In this document: piece after piece, positions 1-11,932 of the stretch
Position numbering within the stretch: the first letter of the stretch is position 1
Layout of the letters: every line of letters begins with the position of its first letter
NCBI GenBank assembly: GCA_030141585.1
Contig: JAQIFP010000009.1
Span: forward strand, 60,483-124,482
Direction of reading: 5' to 3'
DNA length: 64,000 nt
DNA from: Ophryocystis elektroscirrha
Taxonomy: Eukaryota > Apicomplexa > Conoidasida > Neogregarinorida > Ophryocystidae
Notes under the pieces: model-generated
The model's input: only the letters and a program-made list of their open reading frames with translations
What the model was told of the DNA's origin: nothing
Database searches by the model: none
Position numbers and translations under genes: made by a program

Positions 1-853
1 AAAAAAACCTTACCCATAATGTAAGAACCAGATAAAGCTAATGCTTGTAACACAGACTGAGAAGAATAAAACTCAACGTATCCCACGCCTTTTGATTTTC
101 CTGATCGGGAATCACGTATTATTTGAATATCTCGAACTTTTCCGGCTTTTTCTGAAAAAAACTTCCAGACATCACGCTCGGTTGCTTTTAAATTCAAGTT
201 CAAAATAAGAACAGTCAAATCGTCTCTTCGAGCTTCGTCCAACTCTCGATTTCGTTTTTCCTCTTCTTCACGAACCTTTTTTTCATATTCTGCTCGCATT
301 TTTTGTTCTCTGAGCTCGGCTTCTTTTTGCTCTTTCGTTAATCTTCTTTCAAGCGGTCTTTCTTTTTCATGGTGCCTTCTACTATAGCGTCTATGAGATG
401 AACTTCTAGAACGATCATGTCGACGAGATCTAAAAAAAAAAAAAAAAAAAAAAGCTTCTTCCAAACGACTTCATCAATTAATAAGTTTAAATATTTTTAC
501 TTGTTTTTTCATATTAGAAAATATGCACATAAAACGTCACCTTCGTAACTAGTAAGTACAAAAAAGTAATACATGCACTCTTTATAATTATTTTAACATA
601 CGTATTTAAAAACCATATAATCTAAATATGTTTTTAAATACTTTTTTTTTTTAATATAAAACATAAAATATACTTATAGAATAACTTATTAATAAAAAAA
701 TAATAAATGTATTACTTACGACACATAACGGGATTTTTCGTCTCTTCTAGGGCTTCTAGAACGCGCAGGCTTATCCTATCTCAAATTTAAAACAAAAACC
801 TATAAATCAACCTCTAAAGCTGCCTCAATTTCCTCAAAATCAACATCTGCCAT
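1..853 (-). CDS. RBM39/CAPER-like SR splicing factor, 5' part (cut by window edge)
   Basis: Nuclear RNA-binding protein of the RBM39 family, which acts with U2AF in 3' splice-site choice (family knowledge). Exon 1 is 853-812 (starts MADVDFEEIEAALE), followed by a 36-nt intron (811-776). Exon 2 is 775-720 and is Arg/Ser rich. A longer intron of about 290 nt ends in a T tract at 431. Exon 3 runs from 429 toward the left edge. It encodes an RS segment, a Glu/Arg-rich helix and the start of the first RRM, with RNP2-like VLILNLN and RNP1-like SKGVGYVEF. The remaining RRMs lie outside the window. The long intron (430-719) holds only AT-rich sequence. Family assignment rests on the RS-then-RRM order and the RRM1 sequence. 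Another SR/RRM factor cannot be excluded. Confidence 0.8.
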
Positions 854-1181
854 TTTTTTCCGGCCTGGTATGTATATATATGTCACATGTACTTATTATT
901 ATGTTTCAATAGGTTATAAGTATAGAGAGTAGCACTTTTTTTAAATAAATTGAAAAAAAAAATTATATGTATATATTTATATATATATATGGTTTTTTTT
1001 TTTTTGAAGGCGTAGAACACGAATAGAAAAAAAACTCGTAGATCCGAATAGACGCCGGCGAACATATATGCGCACAAATTTATGCAGCAAAATTTTCCAA
1101 TTACCTATTTATATATTAGGTAAAATTTATTGTACTATTATGTACACCAATAGCCAAAAAAGGACATTTAAGAACTTATAT
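854..1181. other. Spacer between UPF1 3' end and the RBM39-like start
   Basis: Contains T and A tracts and TATATA runs (960-1000). It should hold the UPF1 3' UTR and the promoter of the minus-strand RBM39-like gene. No further gene is supported. Confidence 0.6.
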
Positions 1182-4100
1182 TCATTTTACTGTTGTCGAT
1201 TTGTTTGTGGTTTTATGAACTGTTCTTTTTTTTTCTTCTATTGCTTCTCCAAAATATTTTGAAGGTGCTTGTAAAGGCCCTTCATGCCCTGCTGATACAT
1301 CAGGACTTATTTGTTGCCCTGGCAAATTCGAATTTTCCATAGGGGGTACATTTGTCTGTAGGAGTATGTAATTAGAATCGATTCTACTTACTGGTTCTGG
1401 AGGAGTATATGTTTTAAAATAGTAGTTCAAATATGGCACATTTTTAAACCAATCATTAGACTGATTATCTGTCGATTTGGCTTCTGATTTTTCTTGGTCT
1501 TGATAGCTTGAGATCACCCGACTAGGCTGTGGTAGGGTAATATTAGAAGGTCGAAGAGCAGAAATAGGTCCTTCCACAAGTAAATTTAATCTTTTCATAT
1601 GATTTAATAAATCGCACCTGAATCAACAAGTTAGTAATTTTTATTTTAATAAAACATCAACTTAATTTATATGTGTTTATTTTACCGTCATAAGCAATCT
1701 ACATACACACATGTATTATATATATATACACATATATATTATATTCACATTATTAATATACCATAATTTATANNNNNNNNNNNNNNNNNNNNNNNNNNNN
1801 NNNNNNNNNNNNNNNNNNNNNNNNNNNNNNNNNNNNNNNNNNNNNNNNNNNNNNNNNNNNNNNNNNNNNNNNTATATATATAACAGTATATATATATAAC
1901 AGTATATATATATAACAGTATATATATATATAACAGTATATACATATAAAAGTATATATAATGAAATTTATATATATACTTACATATATTTGCTCTATAA
2001 AATAATTATATGTAATAATTTAAAATACATATAATACTTTATAGGTAAATTTTCTTATATTTTAATATACGTATATGTTAAAAGTAACTAACCATATTTG
2101 AGTTTGATGTTTATGATGTTGTTTGGCCAGAAATTTAGCATTTCCAAAAATGACCATTCCATATTTCGCTCTAGTCAGAGCAACATTTAGTCTCCTTGGA
2201 TCTTGAAGAAAACCAATTCCCACATTTTGATTCGATCGAACGCAAGAAAGCATAATAAAATCTTTTTCACGTCCTTGGAAGGCGTCAACAGAAGCGACCT
2301 CTATATCGCAATATTTAATATATCCGGTGCCCGCTTGTCTTTGAAATAACATAGAAATGTACGCCCGCTGTCCGTCATAAGGAGTTATGACGCCAATTTG
2401 ATGTGGAAGAACTCCGGCTTTAAAGAAATGTGTTATAAACTTCTCAATTGTGTACGCTTCAATTCTGTTCAAATAAGATGTCCCAGATGCACTAAGCTCT
2501 TCGTATCCTGTTGTATGATGGAAAAACATAGGCATATTTGGACGCGGCCAAAAATGAGCTAAATTTGCATAATAACGGTCAGAAATCGTAACTCCATTTT
2601 GTAAAAGACCATCGTAAAACGCCTGGGATGAAAATTCTGATAAACAAGGATGCATTCTATATTGAACTTCCAATCGTAAGGGGCGGATTCCAAGTAGCAC
2701 CAATCGCTCGAAAAGAGATTGGCTTAATCCCGCTTTAGCGGCATTCTTGCACATTATTACAGGTCCCAATTGACAATGGTCTCCTACAAGAATAAGTTGC
2801 TGTACACCCATAACTATGGGAATTAGGCATTCAGGTTCGGTTGCTTGCGTACTTTCATCTATGAGAACATATTTAAATTTGAAGCTAGATAATCTGGGAT
2901 CTCCACAACCAACACACGTAGTGCATATTACATCTGCATTTCGAAGAATTTCTCGCTCGAAAGTTTTTTTCAAGAGGAGCAATCGCTTTTCTTGGGCATC
3001 GGATAACTCTCCTGTATTAGACTTTAATTCAAGTAAACATTGTAACTCTTGCACAGCTTTATGACTTGAAGACAATTGAGACACTTGCTTATGTAAGTGC
3101 AAAAAATCAATAGAAGAGGATGCCGATTCTCTCGATCTAGCACAAACTCGAACAACTTTAAGTCCCGTCATGTGAATTTTTTCTGCCAATTGATCTACAG
3201 CAACATTTGATGGAGCAGCGACAAGAATTTGGTCTTGATTTAGTTGGTGTAGATGGTGGACGATAGTTGCGGAAGTCACTGTTTTTCCGGTTCCCGGAGG
3301 TCCCTGAATTAACGTCAATGCAGACTGAAGCGCTTTCTGTACAGCAAAAACTTGTGAGTGATTTAAACGAGCCAGATTTGGTGCTGACATATGACGTGGC
3401 AAAGGAGTTAAAATATGATTATCTGGATCATCAAAATGAGATGAATTTTTATTTGCAACATTAGAAGAAGTTTCTTTCGAGTTATTAGACGTTTGGAACC
3501 GGTTCTGTACTCCTTCAGGACAAGTTTTATAACCCATTAATTTAAAGTATAAATAAGTAGATATGGAAGAATCATATAAAGCAAGTTTTTTCATTGCAGA
3601 TTGCATTCGATCAAAAGATGTAGCTTTCCACACAAATTCTACAGTAAAGCCAGTGGTGATTCCATGAGTCCAAGGTCCTGTTGCATTATTGGATTTACTG
3701 GGTCGCAATTCAAGACAAACCTCTTCCGTTTGCGTTAATTTCGCTACATGTCCTGCACAAGACCACAATTCATTATTTCTATTAGGACCATATTGATAAA
3801 TGAGACGGAGTTCGTCTCCTATCACCAAACGGGATTCATTGGCTTCTTTAGTGAAAATAAAATAGGCTAGTCTCTTTTGATTCAAACCTACGTCCCAACG
3901 AACAGTTACATCAAGCTGCCTCTGACTCTCTTTTATTTTGCGGTCATAATCGGACTCTATTTTTACTAATGGAGCAAATGTATTTTGATAGTGATATGCA
4001 TTATCATAACTTAAAAGAACAGAAGGAATATCACTCGAGTCGATACCGGGTTTATTAAGGTCTTCTATCGTCGCTTCTGGTGACGTCTTCCATAACTGCT

Positions 4101-5183
4101 CCAACTTATTCAAATGTTGTAACGTAACACTATATTTAACCTGCTCACTAATTTCTTCTGCAGTTGGACTAAGTACAAGCCAATTCAAAAAAACCCGATC
4201 TACAATTAAAGGCTGCCAAAGATTCCTATCATACAGAGAATAAGAGAGACAAGGCTCTCTACATAATAAAAATACTATATTTTCTTGGTCGTGAGGCAAA
4301 AATCCCAATAGGAAAACGTTTTTAGAACCGCATCCATAACACTCCAAAACCTGTTCTCCAATTGAGCTTTCAGGTCCAAAATACACTTCTTTGTGTTTCG
4401 AGCGCACCAAATGATTGATAATATGAGAACCAGCAGACGCTATTTGACCATTACAGAACCACTTCTGACACCCTGGAGCGTTGCAACGTACGAGACACTT
4501 TGGAGAAGTAATACCGCAATAGGAACAACTGGGTTTTTGCCGTTCATTATCAATAGTACCATCTAGGCTTTCCGATAAATCTTCTACATCGGTTTCCTCT
4601 TTTTCAATGTGAACTATTTTAGGAGGCTTGTCCTCAACACCTGCAAATTAAGAATATATACATAAGAAATAAAAGTACATTTATACTATTAATTTAAATT
4701 TAAAAATTTACTATATATATTATATTATAAGTATATATAATTATAATATCTATACATAAAAATATTATGTACATTATATAGTGACATATACTAAATATTT
4801 ATATATCTGATAAAAAAAAAAAAACTTTTTTCTTTTTTGCATTGAATATATTACTTTTTCACAAATAAAAATAAGTAAATAAAACTAAAGTGTGAACGCA
4901 TAAATAAAAAGACCCATCAAGTACCTTTTTTTATGCCTTCAACTAAACGAGATTTGCTGTACAAATCCTCAACTGGCAAATCTGAGCTAGAAGAGCTTTC
5001 AAGCGTTTGTTTTTCTTTTAATTTATCCTTAAATGGCTGGGTTGGTAAAGCGTTAGGCTCAGGAGCTTTTGATGAAAGCTTAGTTTTATTTTCTAATTTT
5101 ATGTGCCTTGCCAATAAGGGATCTTCAATAAAGTCAGCAAATTCTTGAGCTGGGTCAAATACAAAATTTTTCACTTTTTCCAT
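1182..5183 (-). CDS. UPF1: UPF1-type RNA helicase (nonsense-mediated mRNA decay)
   Basis: Cytoplasmic ATP-dependent superfamily 1 helicase that drives nonsense-mediated decay. Three exons join in phase: 5183-4925, 4640-2093 and 1617-1182. The acidic N-terminus (MEKVKNFVFDPAQEF) is followed by the Cys/His domain (CSYCGITSPKC, WFCNG, HIINHLVR, ECYGCGSKNVF). The helicase core has motif I GPPGTGKT, II DESTQATEPE, III GDHCQLGP, IV QYRMHP, V VDAFQGREKD and VI VALTRAKYG. The last exon looks like a separate small ORF, but it completes the codon split at 2093 and gives IWCDLLNHMKRLNLLVEGP, matching the UPF1 C-terminus. The intron 1618-2092 contains the first assembly gap and an AT minisatellite. The start is the first ATG of exon 1 (5183). 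An in-frame TTG lies 21 nt upstream and is less likely. Confidence 0.96.
1773..1872. other. Assembly gap (100 N) inside a UPF1 intron
   Basis: Exactly 100 N, the usual placeholder for a gap of unknown length. It is flanked on the right by an AT-rich tandem repeat, which probably caused the assembly break. The UPF1 exons on either side still join in phase, so no coding sequence needs to be missing. Confidence 0.95.
1873..1960. repeat. Tandem repeat with unit (TA)n-ACAG
   Basis: Successive copies of a 16-20-nt unit, TATATATATAACAG plus a few TA steps, directly abut the N gap in the UPF1 intron. The true array length is unknown because of the gap. Confidence 0.85.
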
Positions 5184-5779
5184 CTTATAAACAGAAATTT
5201 TCAATCACCCGAAATAAACTAAAAAAAAAAAGTTGACTTGTGATCTTTTTATATTTTGAAATTATTTCTTTTTTTTTACTTACTTTGATGTCTTGCAAAT
5301 CTATTTACTTTTTATACTTAAAAATATTAAGTTTCAATTGAATTCAAAGTTGTATGCAACTTTGTTAATAAAATTAGTTGATTCTTAAAGCATTTTAACA
5401 ATATTTTTCCACTATTAATAATTTGCTTAATTGGGACTTAATAATAGGTTCAGTTCTGTTAAAAAAAAATAATAAACACAACGCCATAATCGCATAATTT
5501 GATATCATAATCACATAAATACTATAACCAAAATATAATAAAACTTTTATTTTTGAAAATTCAGTGTTATTTACTCAATTATTTCTGAAACAATAAATCT
5601 GATCTATATATTTAAAATAGTTAAGATATTGTAAAGAAAACTTTTTATTTATACTCAAGCAACTTATTTAAAAAAAAAAAAAAAAACCTAGATACATGAT
5701 AAGTCATGCCTCATGCAAGCTTATAGAAGATTCAATTTATTAGCGAAATTGCACATTAATTGAACCTTGATAACTTAAA
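5184..5779. other. Divergent promoter region UPF1/CDPK
   Basis: 596 nt of AT-rich sequence between two genes read away from each other. It should carry both promoters. No coding exon or conserved motif was recognised. Confidence 0.6.
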
Positions 5780-8773
5780 ATGCTAATCAAGTCGTTCTTA
5801 TGTTGTCCAGAAGACAAATTGAACGATATCATTAATAGGGCATGGGCTCAAGTTGAGGACTCAGAATCAAAACTAGTAAATCTAGATAAAGCTACGGAAG
5901 TAAAAAAAAAAAAAAAAAACCTAAAAATCTCAGGGACTCACTATTGCTATAGCACAATTACGGAATGTGGTACCGAAACCAAGTAATGAATGGTATCGTC
6001 TTGGTAAGCGCTTTGTCAAAACTTTATGCATACCAGCTTTTAATAATTTTGATATAAAAAAAAAAGGTTTGATCTCTCGAGAGTCATTCTACGAGATTGT
6101 AAAACAAGTAATAATTAAAAAAAAAAAAAAAAATCAGTACCATGATTTTTATGCCAAGAGAAATTTGATGGAAGCTAAAGAAGGTGTATCTAAAACAATA
6201 GGAAAGAAAGAAAAAGAAAAAGATGGAGAAAAAGAGAGGGTATAATCTAAGTTAAAACTCAAAAATATCATACAGAAGTTAAATCCCATCAAAGCAACAA
6301 GTGACAATATCATAACAAGTAGTTCATTAATTTGATTTTTATATACGTAGGATCGCCGCATTCCAAATCACATGGCCATCTAGAGGTAAAGACGAAGAAG
6401 AAAAAAAAAAAAAAAATTTAGTTCATATCCACAATAAACTACCCTTCACATTATGGTAATGTATAAATTGTTGTTCTATATAATCAAGGTTCAAAACACA
6501 TAACGCAGAATTACGAAATTGAAGATAAGTTTTTAGGGGAAGGTGCTTTTAGTCATGTACATCTTGCACGTCACAAACAGACAGGCCAAATGCGTGTTTG
6601 TAAAACTATCAGTAATTAAAATTCTTAATTAAAGTATTTTTAGACATAACTTCATCAGCTCAATGGGAATTGATTAAGCTTGAAGTTGAACTTATGCGTT
6701 CCTTAAATCACCCTAATATCCTTCGTGTAAATGAATCCACTAGATTATCTAAAAATAGTACATTAATCTTTATATATAAGTTGTAATTATTAACATATAT
6801 GAAAATACATATAGGATTGATAAACTCTCGTTATGTTATATATATAATTATGAAAAAAAAAAACCTTTACATATATATATTATTATTTATTTAGAAGAAA
6901 TAAGTATATGTCTATACAAAAATTATTATATAACCACATAGTTTAAGAGTTGCACTTACATATCGTATACAAATGATACATAATGTACGGAAAATTGATT
7001 TATTGATTGTTTTTTTTCAGTTACATGAAACGTATTACGGAGGATATACCATATATCTTATTCTAGAGCTCTGTCAAGGCGGCCCAATGTACGATCGAAT
7101 ATGTGAAATGAAAGAGCCTATAATGGAAGAGCAAGTTGCTCAGTGGATGAAACAAATTTTATCTGCTACAGCCTTGTGTCACGAAAAAAACGTAGTTCAT
7201 CGAGATATTAAACCTGAAAACATTCTTTTCATAAACAAATCTCCTACATCTCCCTTGAAAGTTAGTTTTATAAAATATTTATAGAAATACGATATTATAG
7301 GATTATATGTAGCTGAGTGGGTGTACATATAAAGAAAAAACCCTATATATCTTTGTATAATATAATTGTAGGTTAATTTCTTATAATTGAGATACATTTA
7401 TTTGTTGCAATCTTGGTTTATTTACATGATTACTATATTGATTAAACTAGCATTTTCATATTTGTTTGAAGGTGAAAATAACATTATAATTTAGCCTTGA
7501 TAATCTACTACTCTTTTTTTTTTCAAATAAAAAATTTATAGGTAATTGATTTTGGATTATCTTCCACGTTGGAAAAAATAAGAAAAACTCAACATGAAAT
7601 AATCGAAAAGCGTAGAGGAGTTTCTGCGGTTTTAGCAAAGTAAAAAACAAAAAACTAATTGTAGAATGCTGCCTAAGATTCAAGGAAAACCTATAGTATC
7701 TGAATACGTTAAACGGATAAAAATGCAGTGCGCTGGAACTCCCCATTATATGGCACCTGAAATGATACAGGGTTATTACAATGAGAAATGCGATATGTTT
7801 TCAGTTGGAGTTATATTATATCAAGTAAGCATTCAACTGGTCTTTTTTTTTTTTTAGTTACTATCTGGAAGTCATCCTTTTTTTATTCCACAAAAAGATA
7901 ACCAAACCTCCGTTCGAAAAAAAATATTAAATGACAATCCTCCTACAGATTCTGAAGAGTGGAAATCTGTTAGTCCTCAAGCAATTAGTTTAGTGAAGTG
8001 GATGCTTCAAAAAGACCCTAGAAAGCGCTGCTCTGCTGTCGATGCTTTAAATCATGTTTGGTTCAAGTAAAAAAAAAAAAAAAAAAATATTTAGGACAAT
8101 GGAAGGAAGTTCAACAGGGTTTTCAAGTCAATTGACAAACTCTGTTTTTGATGGGTTGCGAGATTGGCAACAGCAGAATTGCTTCAAAAAGGCATTTACC
8201 CGTCTTTTAGCTAAAGAATTAAGCGAATCAGAAATAGTTGATCTTCGGAAAAAGTTTGAGGCTTTGGATCGACGTGGAGATGGAACAATAACTTTTGATG
8301 AATTACGATACAGTAAGCGCAGGTTTTTTATTCATTTTTAGGTGTACAGCACGCCAATTACTCTATTAAAGATTCCGAATTACAAAAAGTCTTCAATTCT
8401 TTGAATTCATACAAAAATAATAAGATTCATTACATGGATTTTATATCAGCATTGTTAGCTAAAAGAATGAATTTTGAAGAAGCACAAGTAACGATGATAA
8501 AAAAAAAAAAAAAAAAAATTTAGTTAGCAAACATATTCAACAAATTTGGTGGAGACAAAATAAGTTTTGCTGCATTAAAGCAAGTCTTAAAAGAACCTAA
8601 GTAAAAAATAAAGGGAAAAAAAAAAGTTTAGGTATAACAAATCGTGGGCTGCTGATGTGGAAGCTATATTCAATGAAATAGATCAAAATAAAGACGGGTA
8701 ATTTACTTTTTTTTCCCTAATATTTTTTAGCTACATTGATTTCTATGAATTTTATCAATTAATGACAAATTAA
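5780..8773 (+). CDS. Calcium-dependent protein kinase (CDPK)
   Basis: Ser/Thr kinase with a calmodulin-like tail. In apicomplexans such kinases turn calcium signals into motility, secretion and egress (family knowledge). The gene has about a dozen short introns, for example 8067-8094 (28 nt). After an N-terminal extension of about 130 residues come the glycine loop GEGAFSHVH, lysine in VCKTI, catalytic [14 protein letters not shown] (DFG), a [11 protein letters not shown] activation end and subdomain [13 protein letters not shown]. The tail has four EF-hand positions. Loop 4 (DQNKDGYIDFYE) is canonical and loop 1 ([12 protein letters not shown]) nearly so. Loops 2 and 3 are degraded. The N-terminus starts MLIKSF, so there is no Gly2 for myristoylation. 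[14 protein letters not shown] in the extension resembles an extra EF-hand. An intron of about 200 nt (about 6,730-7,020) and one of about 280 nt (about 7,260-7,540) hold only AT-rich sequence. Confidence 0.93.
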
Positions 8774-9105
8774 ACCCCGTGCATATTAGAAAAAAAAAAA
8801 AAAGTTACTTGGAAGTTTTCACACATTTTTTTTGTATTTAAACCATAAGAAAAACATAAAAGATTGAAAAAAAACGATCAAACGTTTATACAGTAAATAT
8901 TCATATTTGACGTTAAACTTTCCTTATCCTAAATAACTGAATACATAAAACTTCAGGCTAAGTAAAAAAAAAAAATTCTTTACTTTAAATAAATTCACGG
9001 GATTCAAGCTGAACATTATGGCCGTAAAACTTTCTTTGAAGATTAAAACAGATTGAATACTAATATATAACTTAAAACAAATCTAAATAACAAATCCTTT
9101 TTTTT
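8774..9105. other. Convergent spacer (CDPK / Ser-Asn-rich gene)
   Basis: 332 nt of AT-rich 3'-flank for two convergent genes, with several A and T tracts. No gene seen. Confidence 0.6.
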
Positions 9106-11146
9106 TTAGTGTTTTGAAGCTGCAACTGAAGTTTTTGCATGCACTGGCTCGACACTGATTCCTTGAGTAAAAGCGAGAGAGTTCGAGTTGAAAGGAATGG
9201 TGTGAGGAGAAACGTTAACGTTATTATATGACCCCCTATTGTTTCCATTTTCATTAGGAGTAAAAGTAAAAGCTTCGGGAGTGTAAACAATGTTACATAA
9301 AAATTCTTTATAAAATTTAAGAGAATCAGATTTTACGTTCGAGATATTGTTTTTTGAGACATTGGTAGTAGGAGATTGTTTTGATTTAGGAGACAATGAA
9401 TTAAAACTTTCATGCAAAAGTTTAGTCGCACAAGAAGAATAATGAGAATTTTTACGTTTAGAAAGAGTTTCTGAATTAGGGGATTTGGGACACGAGCTCA
9501 AGTTGTCCTTGGGAACATAAGAAGACGTTATAGGATACGTAGACCGCTTCAACAAAGCGGTCTTATTTGAAGGAAAAGAACGATTCACAAAAGAAGAGGA
9601 CATATTCTTGATTATTACGGGAGCGTGCTTCACTAAACTGTTTCTCATAATATAAACGGGTTTAGTCATTTTTTCGTCTAAAGGTAAACTCGATGTCACG
9701 GCGGGAGTTGTAGGTTTATATAAATGGAGCAATAAAGAGCGATAAGTGGTTTTATTTATCGAGTTATCATTAAAGTCAGATTTAACTTTGTTTTCTTCTA
9801 CTACTTTGCATGTAACTTTTTCTTTAAGCTCTTTTTCGGAATTGTGCACAGGACGAAAATCACTCGAACGTAATCTTTTTCTATAAAAATTTGAAGAGTT
9901 AAAGCGTTTTAAAGGAAGACAAGCTGTTTGTTGACTGTCAATTAATATATTCTCAACTAAGTTCAAAGAACTGTTATTTTTGGAAGGTGTAAATAAAGAT
10001 TTTTTACTTAGAACCGGTTTAGATTCGAGTGAATTTTGAGAATACTTATACTTTTTAGGTTGGGACAATTCCTGAGAATTTATTAAATCATCCAATGCGG
10101 CAGAAGTTGCTAGAGTTGAAGCAGTATTTGAGGGAAATAAATCAGAGTTCATTTTGTATTCAGCATCATATACATTAATGTCTTTACTCGACGACAAAGG
10201 AACTCTCGAAAATAACTCGAGATCCGTTTTCGAATCCTCATTTTCATCTTCATTTATAGAAGGTCTGTCTAAAGTAGTAAAGCTAGAAAACTGTTGAGAA
10301 AAGGTTCGAGTACATTTGGATAATAAATTTTTTTTTTCATTATGATCATTGGTCGGGAGTACGTTGTTACTATTAGAATTTTCATATTGTTGTGTGCCTA
10401 ATCCCATTAAATAGCGCAGTTGATGAGTAGCTAATAAATCATTAATAGCTGTAGCTGATGTAAAATTTTGGTTTTGAATTGGCTCATTATTGACAATGTC
10501 GGCTTCTTCGCTAAAACCTTGAATAATTCTGTCATACTCTAAAGAAGCTACAGAAAAACTTGATTCTATTAATTGGTTATTTGATATTCTGGCTGTTTCT
10601 TCACATGCCTAAGAAGTTTCTATTATTTAACTTTTTTTTTTTCCTATTTTTTTTTTTTTTTATGTTTTTTTTTATTAGAATTCTTTTTTTTCAACCATAA
10701 ACATATGTTAAAATATTTTATAATTATGAGTAATAAAAACGTAAAAATTTCTTATTGAGTAACTCGGTATGCATATAATAAACATGCATCATGTTTTTTG
10801 GGGGTTTTTGTATGTGTATGTAAGAATATAATTATAACAATTTCTAGCCAATTAATTATTGCAATGTAAAAAAAAGCTGGTTGAAGATGTTTTTTTAATA
10901 CATCCACTTTTTTTTAAAAGAAGAAGGCATTGAGCAAACGTATGTATACATATAATTACCTGTTTCCATAGTGAATTTGCCAAACGACTTGTGTCGTCTT
11001 CCAGAACTATTTCAAATTGCTAAAATAACATTATATACAGGATTAGGACGTACAGGAGAATCGTTGAATGTGTTTTTCCACTTTGGACTAAAAATTTGTT
11101 TCTCTTTCTTGCTTTTAGCTAAAGCGTCAAGAAACGATATTTGCAT
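9106..11146 (-). CDS. Hypothetical Ser/Asn-rich protein
   Basis: Three exons join in phase: 11146-11039, 11019-10960 and 10608-9106, giving about 556 residues. The first intron is only 19 nt (11020-11038). The N-terminal part (MQISFLDALAKSKKEKQ, then VRPNPQFEIVLEDDTSRL and LWKQACEETARI) looks folded and may be conserved. The rest is Ser/Asn/Lys-rich and probably disordered. I do not recognise a family. There is no signal peptide or membrane segment. The second intron (about 350 nt) holds T-rich sequence. The start is the ATG at 11146, because the ORF upstream of it reads into low-complexity sequence. A nuclear or chromatin role would only be a guess. Confidence 0.7.
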
Positions 11147-11932
11147 GGATAAAAGTATAACTTTACTCTTTAAATATGTGCTTTCCAAAAAAAAAGAAAG
11201 AATTTTAAACAATTTTTTTTAAATCTTTTTTTTTATACTTTTTTTCGCCTTTTTCACATATATTTTTATAAAATTTTATTAGCAGCTATCTTTTTCTCGG
11301 GTTACACGGGTGACTGCACACTCTGTCCAGTGTCCCACATGATACTAATATGTATATATACTAGCTTTTAAGTAGCTTACAGTTTCAAATTTACAAAATT
11401 TTGTGTGAGTTAAAAGTTTTATGTGAAAATTGCTGTTAAACATACTTTTTTTTTTTTTTACCCCACAATTATTATACTCTGCTTATTACATATTTAGCAA
11501 TATTGTATGCATAAATGATTTGATTCACTTATTGTCATGTGAGTAAATGGTTCTTACAATAAAAAAAAATCTGACACAAATAAACACCTTCTGATTTAAT
11601 ATAATTGGTAAAATAAACCACTTGATAGTGTTATTAATCCTTTTAAAGCTTGGGTCATAGAATCTGTTCCAATACACTCAAAAAAAGTACAAAGTATTTA
11701 TTTTTTTAATATAAAAGTACAAAGCTATAAAGATATACTAGAAATTATATTTATTAATACATACCTTGGTATAAGAAAAAATTATTGTAACAAAATATTA
11801 TTATATTCAAAATTATTTAAGATTTTTTTTTTTTCTGAGCTATATACGTATTGTAGAAATAGTAAGATGCGATTGGTGTGAGAAAGAAAAAAAAAAAAAA
11901 GATATACTGGACGCAGAGGAATAAACAGGTGA
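11147..11932. other. Divergent intergenic region with a GC-richer island
   Basis: Should hold promoters for the minus-strand Ser/Asn-rich gene and the plus-strand RBM28 gene. Mostly AT-rich. A stretch near 11296-11341 is clearly richer in G and C than its surroundings and contains a short inverted repeat, ACACT/AGTGT. No coding sequence recognised. Confidence 0.5.

Noticed and set aside
1182..1598. Independent small gene
   Set aside because: The sequence upstream of its ATG stays open to a CAG acceptor and completes UPF1 in phase, so it is the last UPF1 exon.
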